From Pycnopodia helianthoides (taxonomy: Eukaryota > Echinodermata > Asteroidea > Forcipulatida > Asteriidae): DNA of 64,000 bases. The notes beneath the pieces were generated by a model. That model had not been told where the DNA came from. It ran no database searches and saw only the letters and a program-made list of their open reading frames with translations. The DNA lies in contig CM063261.1 of the NCBI GenBank assembly GCA_032158295.1, positions 5,824,001-5,888,000 of the forward strand, given 5' to 3'. Positions 1 through 18,093 of the stretch are shown here, one piece after another; position 1 is the first letter of the stretch; every line of letters starts with the position of its first letter. The position numbers and the translations under genes were made by a program.

Positions 1-6499
<6,499 letters not shown>

Positions 6500-7018
6500 C
6501 TGTAGAGTGGAAGACAACCAAATAATCACATATAAATAAGATTGATCGGTGAAGTTGCTACCCAAAAATTATCATTTGCTACTCAATATTACTATTAGCA
6601 TTTATTGTGCAAAAAAATCACTGTTCAAGTAAGGCAAAAAACAAAAACATGTTCAGGGTCCGGCCTTTTTAAAAAAAAAGGAAGAAGGCGGGCCTTTTTT
6701 AAATATTGTTTTTGATGCGCTAAAGTCTAACAAATTTGATCTTTTTTATTTTAAATTGTTGTTGTTGTCAGATATCGTTAAAATTGATCCTTAAGAAAAA
6801 GAAAAAAGAAGAGAGAGAAAAGAAAGGAGGCGGCCTCTAAAAAGGAAGCGGGCAGGGACGCTAAACATTATTTTATTTTATTTGGCCTAACAGAACCACT
6901 GCAGCAGAGCAGATTTCACTGTTCACTGAGCCAACAAAGTTTGGTTTAAAACATGAGTTGGAATGCCAAGTTTACACATGTACATTGTAGCTATATTGAG
7001 TACAAACAATATGTCCTT

Positions 7019-7378
7019 AAAGGGACACGCTGCCCTCGATTGGGCGATTTGAGCTATAAAAAGCATTTGTTATGAAATGATGGTTGAAATGATGTTTTAA
7101 AAGTATAATAAAATGATCCACTCAAATATGCCTCAAAATTGTGTGGTTTTCCATTTACTTAAGTAACACGGTCCAACATTTTGTAGAACCAATTTTTTGA
7201 CTCAAAATGACGGACCGTGTTAGTTCACGAAGTACATGTAAAAGGAAAACCAGACAATTTTGAGGCATATTTCTGTGGCTCATTATACTCTACTTTTAAA
7301 ACATCTTCCCGACCATTTTTTATAAGAAACACTTTTTATAGCCCAAAGCGCCCAATCATACTTTGGTAATGACCCTGA
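7019..7378. mobile_element. Long-TIR foldback MITE
   Basis: The two halves are diverged inverted copies of each other: GATTGGGCG...GCTATAAAAAG and ATATGCCTCAAAATTGT on the left reappear reverse-complemented on the right, up to a centre with opposed ACGGTCC/GGACCGT motifs. The left end shares the TTAAAGGG start with other elements here. About 360 bp, non-coding. Confidence 0.72.
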
Positions 7379-7417
7379 ATTTTCTGTTTTTAATTTCTAC
7401 ATGAAGTTTACTTGTTA

Positions 7418-7821
7418 TAAAGGTATTTGTATTAAATGGTAGTAAGCATCCTACAAAACTGCTTTGTCGGAAATGCCCCTGTTGATTTAGAAATCAACTT
7501 GAAATAAAATTCAATAAAAATATTTGAATCTAAGAAATATTTGATGCATGCATCGTTTCTCAGATTTCTGAGGATCGGTGTCCGTTCGTGAATGCTATGG
7601 CCAGAGATGGGGTTGGTACCCGCTGTCAACTCGCTAAACGTGGATGGTTTCAACGCTTGTGTGAAAATACCAAGACAGTTACAGGTTTTTTGCTGTTTTC
7701 TCAGCAAGTAGACACTGTACTCAGCTGAAACTTTCACAGGTAACTTTGATTATCTTTCTTTATAGTTTTGCCTATAAACCAGCATACATTGACAAAAACC
7801 AAACAATGACCCTACCTTTAA
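7418..7821. mobile_element. TTAAAGG-family MITE, second copy related to 1663-1968
   Basis: The right end ...GACCCTACCTTTAA resembles the termini of the 1.66-kb element. The internal stretch 7560-7645 (GGTGTCCGTTCG...GCTATGGCCAGAGATGGGG) is alignable with 1829-1910. The left boundary is approximate (TATAAAGGTATTTG). Non-coding. Confidence 0.6.
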
Positions 7822-8537
7822 GCTAGTTTAATGGATCCATTACCACAGCAAAAGTGTAATTAATTTACTGCAGAAATTAATACAACATGGGGTGGCATTT
7901 AAAACATTTTTTCTAAAATGAAAATTGTACAACATTCAAAACCAAACATGTATTTCAAAGAGGTTTGTTAAACTGCAGAAATGCACATTTTATGCATTGC
8001 CTAAAATATTGATGTTAGCATTTTTCTTTTTTATTTCAAGTCAGGATAAAATTTGCATTCTATACAACCATTTTAATATTATTTTTGAAATAAACATTCT
8101 GCATATTGACAGCTCTCACGTCAAACATGTAACACGGAAAAGCCGTAACCAAAAAGAAAAACGTATTTTAAAGTACTTTTAATGTATAATGAAATTACGT
8201 ACAGACCAATTCGAATTGATTAATCCATTATTGCTTCAACAAGCTTTGGATAAAAGCCCAGAGCAATAGCTGACTACTGAGCAAACATTTCAGAAAGTGT
8301 ATCTGCCTGAGGGTTCTGCTGATTTTCAAGTTAATTTCCCGTCTATTAAAAAACTAATTGTACGGCAAACCAAAAATCAATAAAAGACAGGTGTTCGTCA
8401 AACCAATGTTGTAAAGGACCATAAGATTTCTGTTCACCTACATTCATTGATACAATCCACTGTGTGTGTATGCGTACAAATTAAAAACATGAAGAAAAAA
8501 ACAGTGGGGCAGTGTAAATGTACAACATGTTGTATCC

Positions 8538-8902
8538 TTAAAGGTATTATACAGGATTGGTAGAGCTGACAAAACAGTCGCAAACAAAGTTCATGTTTTG
8601 TGTTATTAACCATTTACATGAAATAACAAACCTGTGAAAATTTGAGCTCAATTGGTCATCGAGGTCACGAGAAAATAGTGAAAAGAGACCTTATGTGTTT
8701 TCTGTTTTTCAAACATCAAGTTTATTATCGCGCGCGATAAAAACTATTGTTTTTAATTCATTTCTCAGAAACGATAGCATTTTAGGCCCAAATATTTTAA
8801 GGAACCCTTTCTACCATTACTTACTTTAAATCATGTAAGTTATGTGTGAATCTGTGAACATTTGTGTTTTTCGATCTTACCAGTAGTGTACAGGGCCTTT
8901 AA
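8538..8902. mobile_element. TTAAAGG-family MITE, near-identical to 56361-56716
   Basis: Starts TTAAAGGTATTATACAGG and ends CAGGGCCTTTAA. From about 8635 to the end it aligns almost base for base with 56445-56716, including GAGGTCACGAGAAAATAG and TAGTGTACAGGGCCTTTAA. In the middle is a palindromic TTATCGCGCGCGATAA core (TTATCACGCGTGATAA in the other copy). The close match 47 kb away implies recent spread. Confidence 0.8.
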
Positions 8903-11900
8903 CACAAAAGGATACATTTTTAAATGTGAATAGAAAAGTGTCAATGATCCTGATTTTCTGAGTCACATACATGTATTAGAAAGTGCATAGTTAATTTTTA
9001 CAAATACTGAACTTGGTTTTTTTGTAACATCTATTTCTAATGTACTTGTTTGATAAATTTGTTGGCACACTGAAGTATCAAATTCATGTATTGTAGAACA
9101 GGTAAATACTTGACTGTACTAAAGAGTCTTACAGTGTACATGTACATTTGTAAATGCGTAATTTATTGCTTTTCGTGGCAACTTTGTTAACAAATGTTTA
9201 TCCAATAACAAGAATGAAAACAATTGCACTACACTATACAGAGTATTTAGCCATCATGATGTTCACTCAATGGGTCCTCAATGTCTAAATATAGTAAATC
9301 CTGTAAAAGCTTCAGAACAACTGCAACCACTTTCAGCCCCCAGAACCAGGAGCCCTTGTTGTGAATAATGGCCTCAATTACTGTATACAGGGTTCCAGAA
9401 ATAAACAGCCTGTGGAGCTTCAAACCAATGAGTTAAAAGCTTTGTGTGATTTGACTCTTGGATCATAGTGCGAGCTGTTTGAATGTAGGAATTCTGGATT
9501 GATGATTCAAGTGGGTATGGCTAAGGGTATTGGTGGCCTGTGGGTCACTGTAGGGTCTTTCATTTTGGGTACTGTATACGTAACCTTAGTAACAACATTG
9601 TGTGTCTTGAGACTTACACAAACAAGAATTTACTAGTATTGGGGTGAATATACAGTAAGTGTACATGTATGTACTCTAATGTTCGAGTTATAATGGCCCC
9701 AGGGTATTCATGTAATTTGTGTGCACATGTAATTACATGTACACAAAAATTACAATACAATTTATAATCCAACTCATATGAATTCTCATTTCTGATTGGT
9801 CACAATCCTTGATTCTGGTTGATGTAATGACTCATAATGATATATACCACTGCTGCAAAAGTTTATATCAATCACAGTGCGTATTGAATGTTAGCGTGCT
9901 AGAAACACAGATGTGCAGCTTAATCTCTAAATGGCAAACCAGTATTTCATGAGTAAAATTCTGTCATTCGGCAATTAGAGCAGTAAATGTTTTGCAAGCT
10001 ATTCAGCTGATGAAATCGATGCCAAAAGAGTGAGTAGAAATTGTTCTAAATGAGAAAGATTTCTAGAGTATTGTTTTGCTTGAATTTTCTTCATTCATTT
10101 TTTTCAAGTTATCTGCCTGGATGAAAAATTCGTAAAACACAAATATGTTCTTACAATAGCGGGGAACAATGACTACAGTGTACAATGTACATCATCATCA
10201 TGGATGGCACAATCATCCTGCTGTTTTTCCCCTCTAGACACCAGGGTGCACCATACATACTAAATAGCAACCAGCTCATGCACATACCACAAAGCCTCAT
10301 GGATACATCTAATTTTTACACCTAACTTTTTCTATCAAAGATTTACAGGTCATGGCTTGTTTGTTCCATGAGCTTGTTGACTTGCAACCTTGGGCATTTT
10401 GGGTACTGCATGTATTCTCCATAAAATGTCCATAATTTGCTTCGTTTTGGTCATTTTTCCAAGATGGATTCTGGGCTATTTACTGATTCAGAGAGGTTTT
10501 TATTTTGAATGGGCATACATGTAACATGTACATACATGCTAAAAACTTCAACAGCTGTCCATTCAAAAATTGACAAGAAAAAATAAGTTCGGTTGTCAGC
10601 GATAAATTTTTGATCTAATTTTAAAAAGACTGAAAGGCGCTTGAAAATTTGTTTGGAGTGTTCTTAATATTCAGCATTCAGCACCAATTGTCTGATATCA
10701 CCCTCAGAAAGGATCCTTAAATCTAAGAGCAGTGCACATCAGTGGAGTACTCTGTAAACAGTGTACCTTTCAGTGAAAATAGATCGTACTCAAAGCAGAG
10801 ACAGTACTGCCTGGACTCTGTGGTTGGCACTTTTCAATTGATGTTTGACAGGCAAAGCTGGGCGACACTCATCAAGTCATCATAATTTGTTTATGAATCA
10901 AATGAATATTTCGGGAAAACATGAGGAGATGCATGCACATTTTAGCAGCCTCTTTATACAAACTTCACAATCAATACACTAAGTGTTAATGTGAACTTTC
11001 CAGTAATAGAGATGTACAGATAATTAATTTTTTTATTGCTTTATTTTCCATTTCTTTTAAGTTTGAATTGCTCGTACTTTTTTATCAAATCATTTAAAAT
11101 TATCCGCATCCACATGTATTTACTCACATTATTGCACACACAAAGCACGCAGAACTCATGTTTCACTCAAAATCTATTTGTTTGGTCAGCTGTTGAATTT
11201 GGTTTGTGATTTACGTGCAGCATGTGCAAGGGAACACATGCAGTGAGTTTAATATCGTGGGTAAGCCATGCCAAAGTTATTTCAAAGACATTTTTTGTGC
11301 AAATAGACAAACTTGCTTCACAAGAATTTAAAATATAGATTTGTGAAGCAGAGAAGAAATCTGGGGATAGTACGTATGCAGACAGGCTTTAAAAAAAACT
11401 TTTTACAGTGAAATTTAAACTAGTTTCAAAAAAGCTTTAAGTTCTAATCACTGTGTTAATGTTTTGTCAAGTGCTCAGTCATTTGATTTAATTTGTTTAT
11501 ATTTATACAGCCCTACATAAAAATCCAAAAATAAAAATAGTGTTAACAAAAAGGAGAGAAAGGTCCATGTACACACCCAGATTTCCTAGTGTTCAATTAT
11601 TACACTTTTTATGTATAACATTAACAGTAGCAGAGCGAATTTGAGTACGTAGCGACTGCGTTACTCTTCAGCAAGCAGAGAAGACCGATCCTATTTAGTG
11701 TAAAGGCATGAAGGTTGGCGCAGTACTACTCCAGACTAACTCCTTGGATTGTCAATAATTTTGTCAAATTTTAACATGGTCCAACTAGCTCTTAGGTCCA
11801 ACATGTCCAAGGAACGTGACCAAGAGCTATGATTACTGCAACTAGCAACAAATATGCATTGTGTACATCTCCTTAACCACTCCACTCACCTTTAATTAAA

Positions 11901-13481
11901 GTTTTCCAAACCATGCACAAGTTGCACCAAGCAGATATTCTGTGATGGATAAATTAGTTGTAAAAAACACAAGTTCTCCAATCCAGACAGTGTGCATTGT
12001 CTAATAACATCCAGTGGTCATATATATGGATCCTTTCAGTGAGTCTTGAACCTGTGTTGTGATGATGTCCGAAAGCTTGTCAGATCTCCAACATGTCACA
12101 TGTTGATCTCCTGGCATAGGAAAAGCCACCTCCTGAATTCTGTCGGTGAGATGAAATTAAATGATAGTTTAGACAGTACACTCAAAAGCAAGTCCATCAC
12201 TAAGTTTGTGTGTTTTTTTCTTTAAGAGGTTAAGTGGGTTCAATTGAACAAATTAGTGGCTAAGTGAAACTACGTATTTAATCTTCCAGTTCTATAAATC
12301 TTTATTTCTTTTTAACTGAGCCCTGAATCCATTTTCAGTGTAAAACTTGCAGTTTTAGCTCATTAAAAATCTTTTTAGGCGGATGTTGTTGTGATGTTGG
12401 AACTAAATTTAATTTTCAAAAGACTGATTGTGATGTATATTTGTACATTCTAGTTTTCAAAATGACACCCTACAGTAGGCCTGGTAAACATGCAAATATT
12501 GGATGCATATTATGAGTGCATTTGTCACAGAACATTCAATTAATATTTTATCGCAACGTTATTAATGCTTTCTTATTTGATGATACCTTTTTCAAGGTTA
12601 AAGTGCCGGTTAACCAGCAAAGGTTATCAATAAATAAATATAATTTAAATATAAATAAAAAAAGGCCAAGTATTATCTTATTAAAGTAAAAAAACAAAAC
12701 ACAGCACTGGATCGTTGCTCTTAGTCTTATTCTTTTTTAAGCTGCATCCGTTTATTTATTTATTTGTTTCCCCCCAAAAGACTAAATTTTCCATTTTTGC
12801 TTCATCTAGGGCTAGGCACAATTCTTTCACCTCATTTAATGTACCCATTTTTTAGACTTCTGAATCTAAGTTCTAAGGCTAGCAAATTTTTAGTCTGGCT
12901 CTTTCCTCCTCAAAAAAACCAAAACAATAATAAGTCTGACTCTTCTCTTTCTGAAAAAAAGGTGTTGTTCTTACTTGGCTTTAGTTTTAATAAAATGTGT
13001 GAAAAAAACCATGACCCATGATTCAATGAAGGTAGCTATACACCCGTCTGTGTCTGCAGGAATATCTTATATCCTTACAAATCTTAATTAACTTAAAAGG
13101 TTGATAAAAGTTACATACAATATTGTTGCGAAGACAAAATCATTCAAATTGGCTAGGCCTGCTGCCACACTGCATGCACTATGTACTGTGTGTATAGTGT
13201 TTAGTGAATAGTGGAATAAATGAAACGTGCACGAAGTCTAATTTAGTAAAGTTACACTTATTTACACTACAACAACAGTAAAAGTTCAACAATAAACAGT
13301 TCACTGTTTCTCAACACTATATAACACATAATCGTTGTCGTTTAAACTAATCAAAACAAAAAATTAAAATCATACAATTAACAACCCAATTTGAAAGAAA
13401 CAAGTTTGTAAATAAACTAGGCACACCGTTGTGATCCATGAATGATTGACCATAATTGCAAACGAAACTTAAATCACTTAC

Positions 13482-13700
13482 CCCGGTGTCGATGAAATTT
13501 TAACACAATTTAGTTAACGTTTTCACCGTTGAACAGCCTTGAATCTTCACCCAGACCACTAAGGGAGAACTCAACTAAAATCATGATGGTACTAACAAAA
13601 GTCTTACTTCCAAAATAAATTATCTTTTCAAGTTTAAAGGCGACTGATTGACGGGTTCTGTTGAGTAAATGAAGTGTCACTGCAATCGTGCGCAAACTTT
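13482..13700 (-). other. Candidate untranslated first exon of CDKL2
   Basis: On the minus strand a good donor (CACCGGG|GTAAGTG) sits at 13482/13481, the right phase-free partner for the acceptor at 6500. The sequence to its right is richer in CpG than the flanks, and an X-box lies about 370 bp upstream. The transcription start is not visible, so the right boundary is a guess. It could instead be a chance donor. Confidence 0.3.
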
Positions 13701-13849
13701 GTGTGCACGTAGTGCACCTTTTGATTATAGATTCTTCATATAACGTACACGAACACTATGGTCTAGTTGCATGCAGCGCATAGAGCATGCGCCGCCACCG
13801 ACCAAACGTGTAACAGCCATCGACTCACGCACTATGCGTCCATTACGTA

Positions 13850-13864
13850 GTTGCTAAGGGCAAC
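13850..13864. promoter_or_regulatory. X-box (RFX-factor site) upstream of CDKL2
   Basis: GTTGCTAAGGGCAAC is a near-perfect inverted repeat (GTTGCT / GGCAAC with a 3-base spacer) matching the RFX X-box pattern. X-boxes typify promoters of ciliary genes. It lies in a small CpG-containing stretch (about 13740-13900) beside the candidate CDKL2 first exon. RFX binding is inferred. Confidence 0.5.
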
Positions 13865-15917
13865 ATGCGTCAATAATTAGATAGTGTAACACACCGTGGC
13901 CCATGGGGGGACTAAATGCGCCGACACTTTTGTAACAAACTTTTAGAAATTAAAACATAATCAATATTCGAATGTTAGGCCAATGTCAATTGATTACAGG
14001 TTGTGATAATATGTATTTTCATTTGTAACGTTTATCTGGTCATAATGATGCTGATTATGATTTAGAAATGAAACTCAAAGCTTAGTCCTCATCGATGGCC
14101 ATATCGGTTCCAATGAAAAGTCCATTCATTTACGGATGAGTGCCACTTAAAGCCCGCCACAATGGTAATGTTCGATCGGTGTTGTGTCTGTTTACATGCA
14201 AACAGTGTAACAGAAAGTATGGTAAACATGGGACGATAATCGCATAGGCCTATGAATGTGGGGTAAACATTTTACGCCCTGCAGCCGGCCCGAAAAACAG
14301 GCCCCTGACGAAAAATAGAATTTAGTCACTCTTCTGAAGCTTAGCCGACACAGCCGATCGTGAAGGTAGAAAATATTTGGCCGATAGACTGGATATCGAC
14401 ACTAAACTTGCCTCCTCAGGAAGGAAACCGGTTAATTGATCAAATTTTTAAAAATCACAGGCACTTAACCAAAATATAATCATGTAGAGTATACGCCTAA
14501 TCCCGATTTAGTGGAACAACAAAACTGGCGATGTTCCCGTCAGTTGTGTGGGGCCTATTTTCATACGTTTTTATACAAATTATCGCAACTGCGGAATAAG
14601 CAATGTTGATTTGGGGCTCTTCAAAGTGCTAGTTTCCGACTTCGACCATTTAAACCCCACTAATAAAAAATTTTCGAGTGTAAAAAAATACCTCAAATGC
14701 AAAAAGAGTTCCAGTGAGTTTTCAATAATAATTATTACTGTAGGCCAGAGACCAAACAGCAAACCATCATCAGCCCTGTAGGCCTACCTATTTATGGCCC
14801 AACAGGCCAATTTGACTCAAACTATACCTTGTAATTATTGTCCTCAAATTATTTACATCATGACGGGCAATCGAATTAAGCGATGGTGGTTTCTGGGAGT
14901 TCAAAGGTTATTTATTTCTAACTTTTATGAGAGCTTTTAGATTGAAGAATATATTTTGATTAAAATAAGTATTAAATATTTTGTATTGTATTTAAGGTCG
15001 ACTTGACTATAATATGGAGTCTAGGTAAAAATAACCCACGTCACAATTTGATTAAAAGACTTAAAACGTAACTTAAAAGCTAGTTTTTCTATGCCAACCA
15101 CCCCCCCTCCACCACCAAATGAGGTAAACAAAAAGTTGTATTTCGTTCCCTTGAACTCAGTGGGTGGATTAGAACGAAAGGTAGTTTTCCCAGAGTAATT
15201 TCTCGTATTAAAAAAGAGGGTTTTTTTTAAATCTCTGTTTTTTTGTTTTTGTTTTTACTCCCCAGTATGCAAGAAAATAACTAAGAAATAATTCATTATT
15301 TACTTACATGTAATTAATGGAAATTTAATAAATACATCTCATTGTTAACAGCGAAAAGTAACTAAGCGCCCTCTAGTGGTATCTTACGAGTTCTTTATCG
15401 TTCGTTGATGATAAGCGGAAAATTAAAGATATTGCCTGAGTGTTTTGAAGGTAAAAAACAGGTTTAAACTTTAAAATGCTAAAATCCAAACACTGCATGG
15501 TGTTGCCGTTCCCTTATTTATGTAGTCCAAATGTTTTTTGAAAAAGAAACAAATTAATCAAACCTGACCGCCCGCTCCAATTGCATTTTGAAAAAGAAAA
15601 GGGGGGGGGGGGTTGAACCCAAAACAAAACAACAACACAACACAAAAACGGCCATTGCCACCGCTTCACAAGGCTCAAGGGTAATTTAAAAACACTCGTC
15701 ACCATTCCCAAATGATTTCTTCCCTGTCTTACTGGTGCAGGAAAATTGTTACATTAGAGAGGAGCGTTTAACACAATGGTTCGTGGTGCAGACACGCCTA
15801 CATCTAAAACATTCTGTTCACTGAATAAAAAACCGACAAATTTATAGTTAGAGTCAAGATACGACGAGACAGTTGCCTAATCTAAATAACCCAGTAGGCT
15901 GCCGACTAACGTACCGG

Positions 15918-16180
15918 ATAAAGGCAAAGTGTACCTTTGGTTTTTGGAACCGTCCAGTTGTTTTATTCCTTCATAAATGTAGATATTTATACAAAAAAAA
16001 TAAGCTGCGAAAATTTCATTTCAAAAGGTGGAAGCGTTTTTGAGATATCGCCGAAAATCCGGGGCATGTCCATGCAGGAAGAATAATCTGTAATTGGAAT
16101 ACACAATCTGAGATACGTTTCTCAGATTAAAAAGTTTTTGAATCCCTCTAAAACCACCACGATGTTAAGAACAACCCCCC
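15918..16180. mobile_element. Truncated copy of the 35.6-kb / 51.4-kb MITE
   Basis: Begins ATAAAGGCAAAGTGTACC and shares TTTCAAAAGGTGGAAGCG, TTTTTGAGATATCGCCG and CACAATCTGAGA...GTTTCTCAGATT with the elements at 35609 and 51433. The opposite terminus is missing: homology fades before a poly-C run at about 16177. Confidence 0.65.
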
Positions 16181-17126
16181 CCCCCCCAAAAGAGACTACC
16201 AGCTTAGAAAACTATCTTGCATTTTGCACAATGACCGAAACAATCAACGATGCCCCATTACTCCGCCCAAAGTACCCTGGAACCTGGAAGAACAAGCCCC
16301 CCCCCCAAAAAAAGTCATAGTGTTTACATGTATACAAATAATGTAAATAATTATGAAGTTACTAACTGTACAATGAACACATGAAGTGAAATGAACACTC
16401 GGTTTTAAACTTTTTGTTTTGCTTATTTTTTATTAATTTGCACACACATCATACTATATTATTTTCAAAAGAAAACATTCTGGTGAGAATTTTTAAAATA
16501 ATGCCGGACTTTCGGGTAATATTCTCGTTCTTTCTTTTTTATAACCCTTACAAATTGGGTCACCTCAACTGATGTTATAAGATCGCTAATGACAGCCGTT
16601 TTGAAAATCGCGTTTATTATACGAATACATGTAGTTGTGATGTATTGGTTGAAATGCAACTACTATGGGAGGCAGGCTATGTACAGCATCGCACTGGCAA
16701 TAATTTCAGCCAAATTATTCGAAAATATTTCATACTGCGAAGTTCAAATCCTGCAATGCTACAATTTAAAACAAAATCTCCACTCAAACACAAGGCCCAG
16801 GAAAGGATTTATACTTTCAAAATAAAATTTGACAATTGGCTCACATTTTGAAAAAAATACACATCTTTTAAGGAATATTTTGTTAATTTGTAAACTTTAA
16901 AGGTTTTTGTCCTAAACCATTGCTATAGTATGTTTAATAGTCATTCCAGTTGGTTTTAATTCACGGAACACGCCCGGGGGAAAAATACCTTGTAAAAATA
17001 ATTGCAAATTTACAAAAATATAACATACATGTATCATTTTTTAGTTTTAAACAAATAAAAACTACAATCTTGAACATTCCATTTATTTGCAAGATGATAC
17101 CATGCCTACTGGTTTCTTTTTTAGCT

Positions 17127-17451
17127 TTAAAGGCAGGGTGTACTTTTGGCAATTACTCCAGCACTGGAGAACTGTTGATATTATAAAACATTGTTAGAAA
17201 CGACCCCCTTGGCGTACGGTAGTTTTAGAGAAAGAGGTCATTTTCAACCAACAAATTGAATCTGAGAAAGACATCAGAGCACACAATTCTATGTAACAAG
17301 GGCGCTTTTTTCCTTTCCTTATTTTCTTGCAACTTCGATGACCAATTTGAGCCCAAGTTTTCACAGGTTTGTTATTTTATGCAAATGTTGAGATAAACCA
17401 AGTGAGGATACTGGTCTTTGACAATTACCAAAAGTTAAACCATACCTTTAA
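17127..17451. mobile_element. TTAAAGG-family MITE
   Basis: Left end TTAAAGGCAGGGTGTACTTT and right end ...AATTACCAAAAGTTAAACCATACCTTTAA are imperfect inverted copies sharing the TTTGG(C/T)AATTAC core. About 325 bp, no ORF. It lies downstream of the coiled-coil gene's 3' end. Confidence 0.68.
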
Positions 17452-17906
17452 CAATACATGTAATTGGGAATAGGAATACAAAAATATTTTGAATAATTAC
17501 ATGTCATTAAAATTTTAAATAATAAAAGTGATAATGCATAGCACACACCCACAGTAGTTTTCAATGTACAGTCGTGAATTACAACACACAAACAGCATTA
17601 ATTTGTGATTTAAACGTTGGTGAGTGACTGGTAGTGCTAAAACGTGTTTTAATACAAAAACAAGAAAATTACGAATCATCTCAATTCAATAACTTCAGAA
17701 CACAGCACTTGTTGAAATTCTTGAACATTATCATAACACTACTCAGCACGTTGTGATGTTTATCAGAGAATAATAACTATATCAACACCAGCTGTTGTTT
17801 GTTTAATGTTGATCATTATGCCCTAAGGAATTTTTGAATACTGACACCCACCCCAAAGAGATCCATCTTAGAGTTATCGGTACTGCTGGAGGCAAAATGA
17901 TACTTC

Positions 17907-18093
17907 TCAAGAGTACTCAGGGTCAAGAAAGAATGTTGCATCTCCACGGTACAGTCCATGATCTCGTAAGACCTTAGCTTTACTCTTATGGTCTCTCATG
18001 GCATCAGTATGCAGGCGCTCTCTGTCATCGTTCTCCATCCTGTCTATCATTTCATTGTGCCAACGGCGTTCCTGCAATAATCGCTGAAGTTGT
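17907..18093 (-). CDS. Coiled-coil gene, exon 3 with stop
   Basis: 187 nt after a TTTGTAG acceptor. The first A completes the Gln codon, followed by QLQRLLQERRWHNEMIDR, RDHKSKAKVLRDHGLYRG and DATFFLDPEYS, then TGA. The long open frame with biased codons and a matching phase make this a confident terminal exon. Confidence 0.87.

Larger units (their letters stand above)
6500..13481 (-). other. Probable 5'UTR intron or upstream region of CDKL2
   Basis: About 7 kb with no recognisable coding exon. It carries three inverted-repeat elements (7019-7378, 7418-7821, 8538-8902), a G/A-rich patch at 6660-6860, and short ACATGT-rich palindromes (for example near 9720-9745). It would be spliced out if the candidate non-coding exon at 13482 is real. 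Confidence 0.35.
13900..17800. other. Intergenic region between CDKL2 and the coiled-coil gene
   Basis: Nothing coding recognised. It contains homopolymer runs (poly-G at 15601-15612, poly-C near 16177-16187), a truncated MITE at 15918-16180 and a complete one at 17127-17451. A minus-strand ATTAAA at 17802-17807 could serve as poly(A) signal for the gene ending at 17907. Confidence 0.5.
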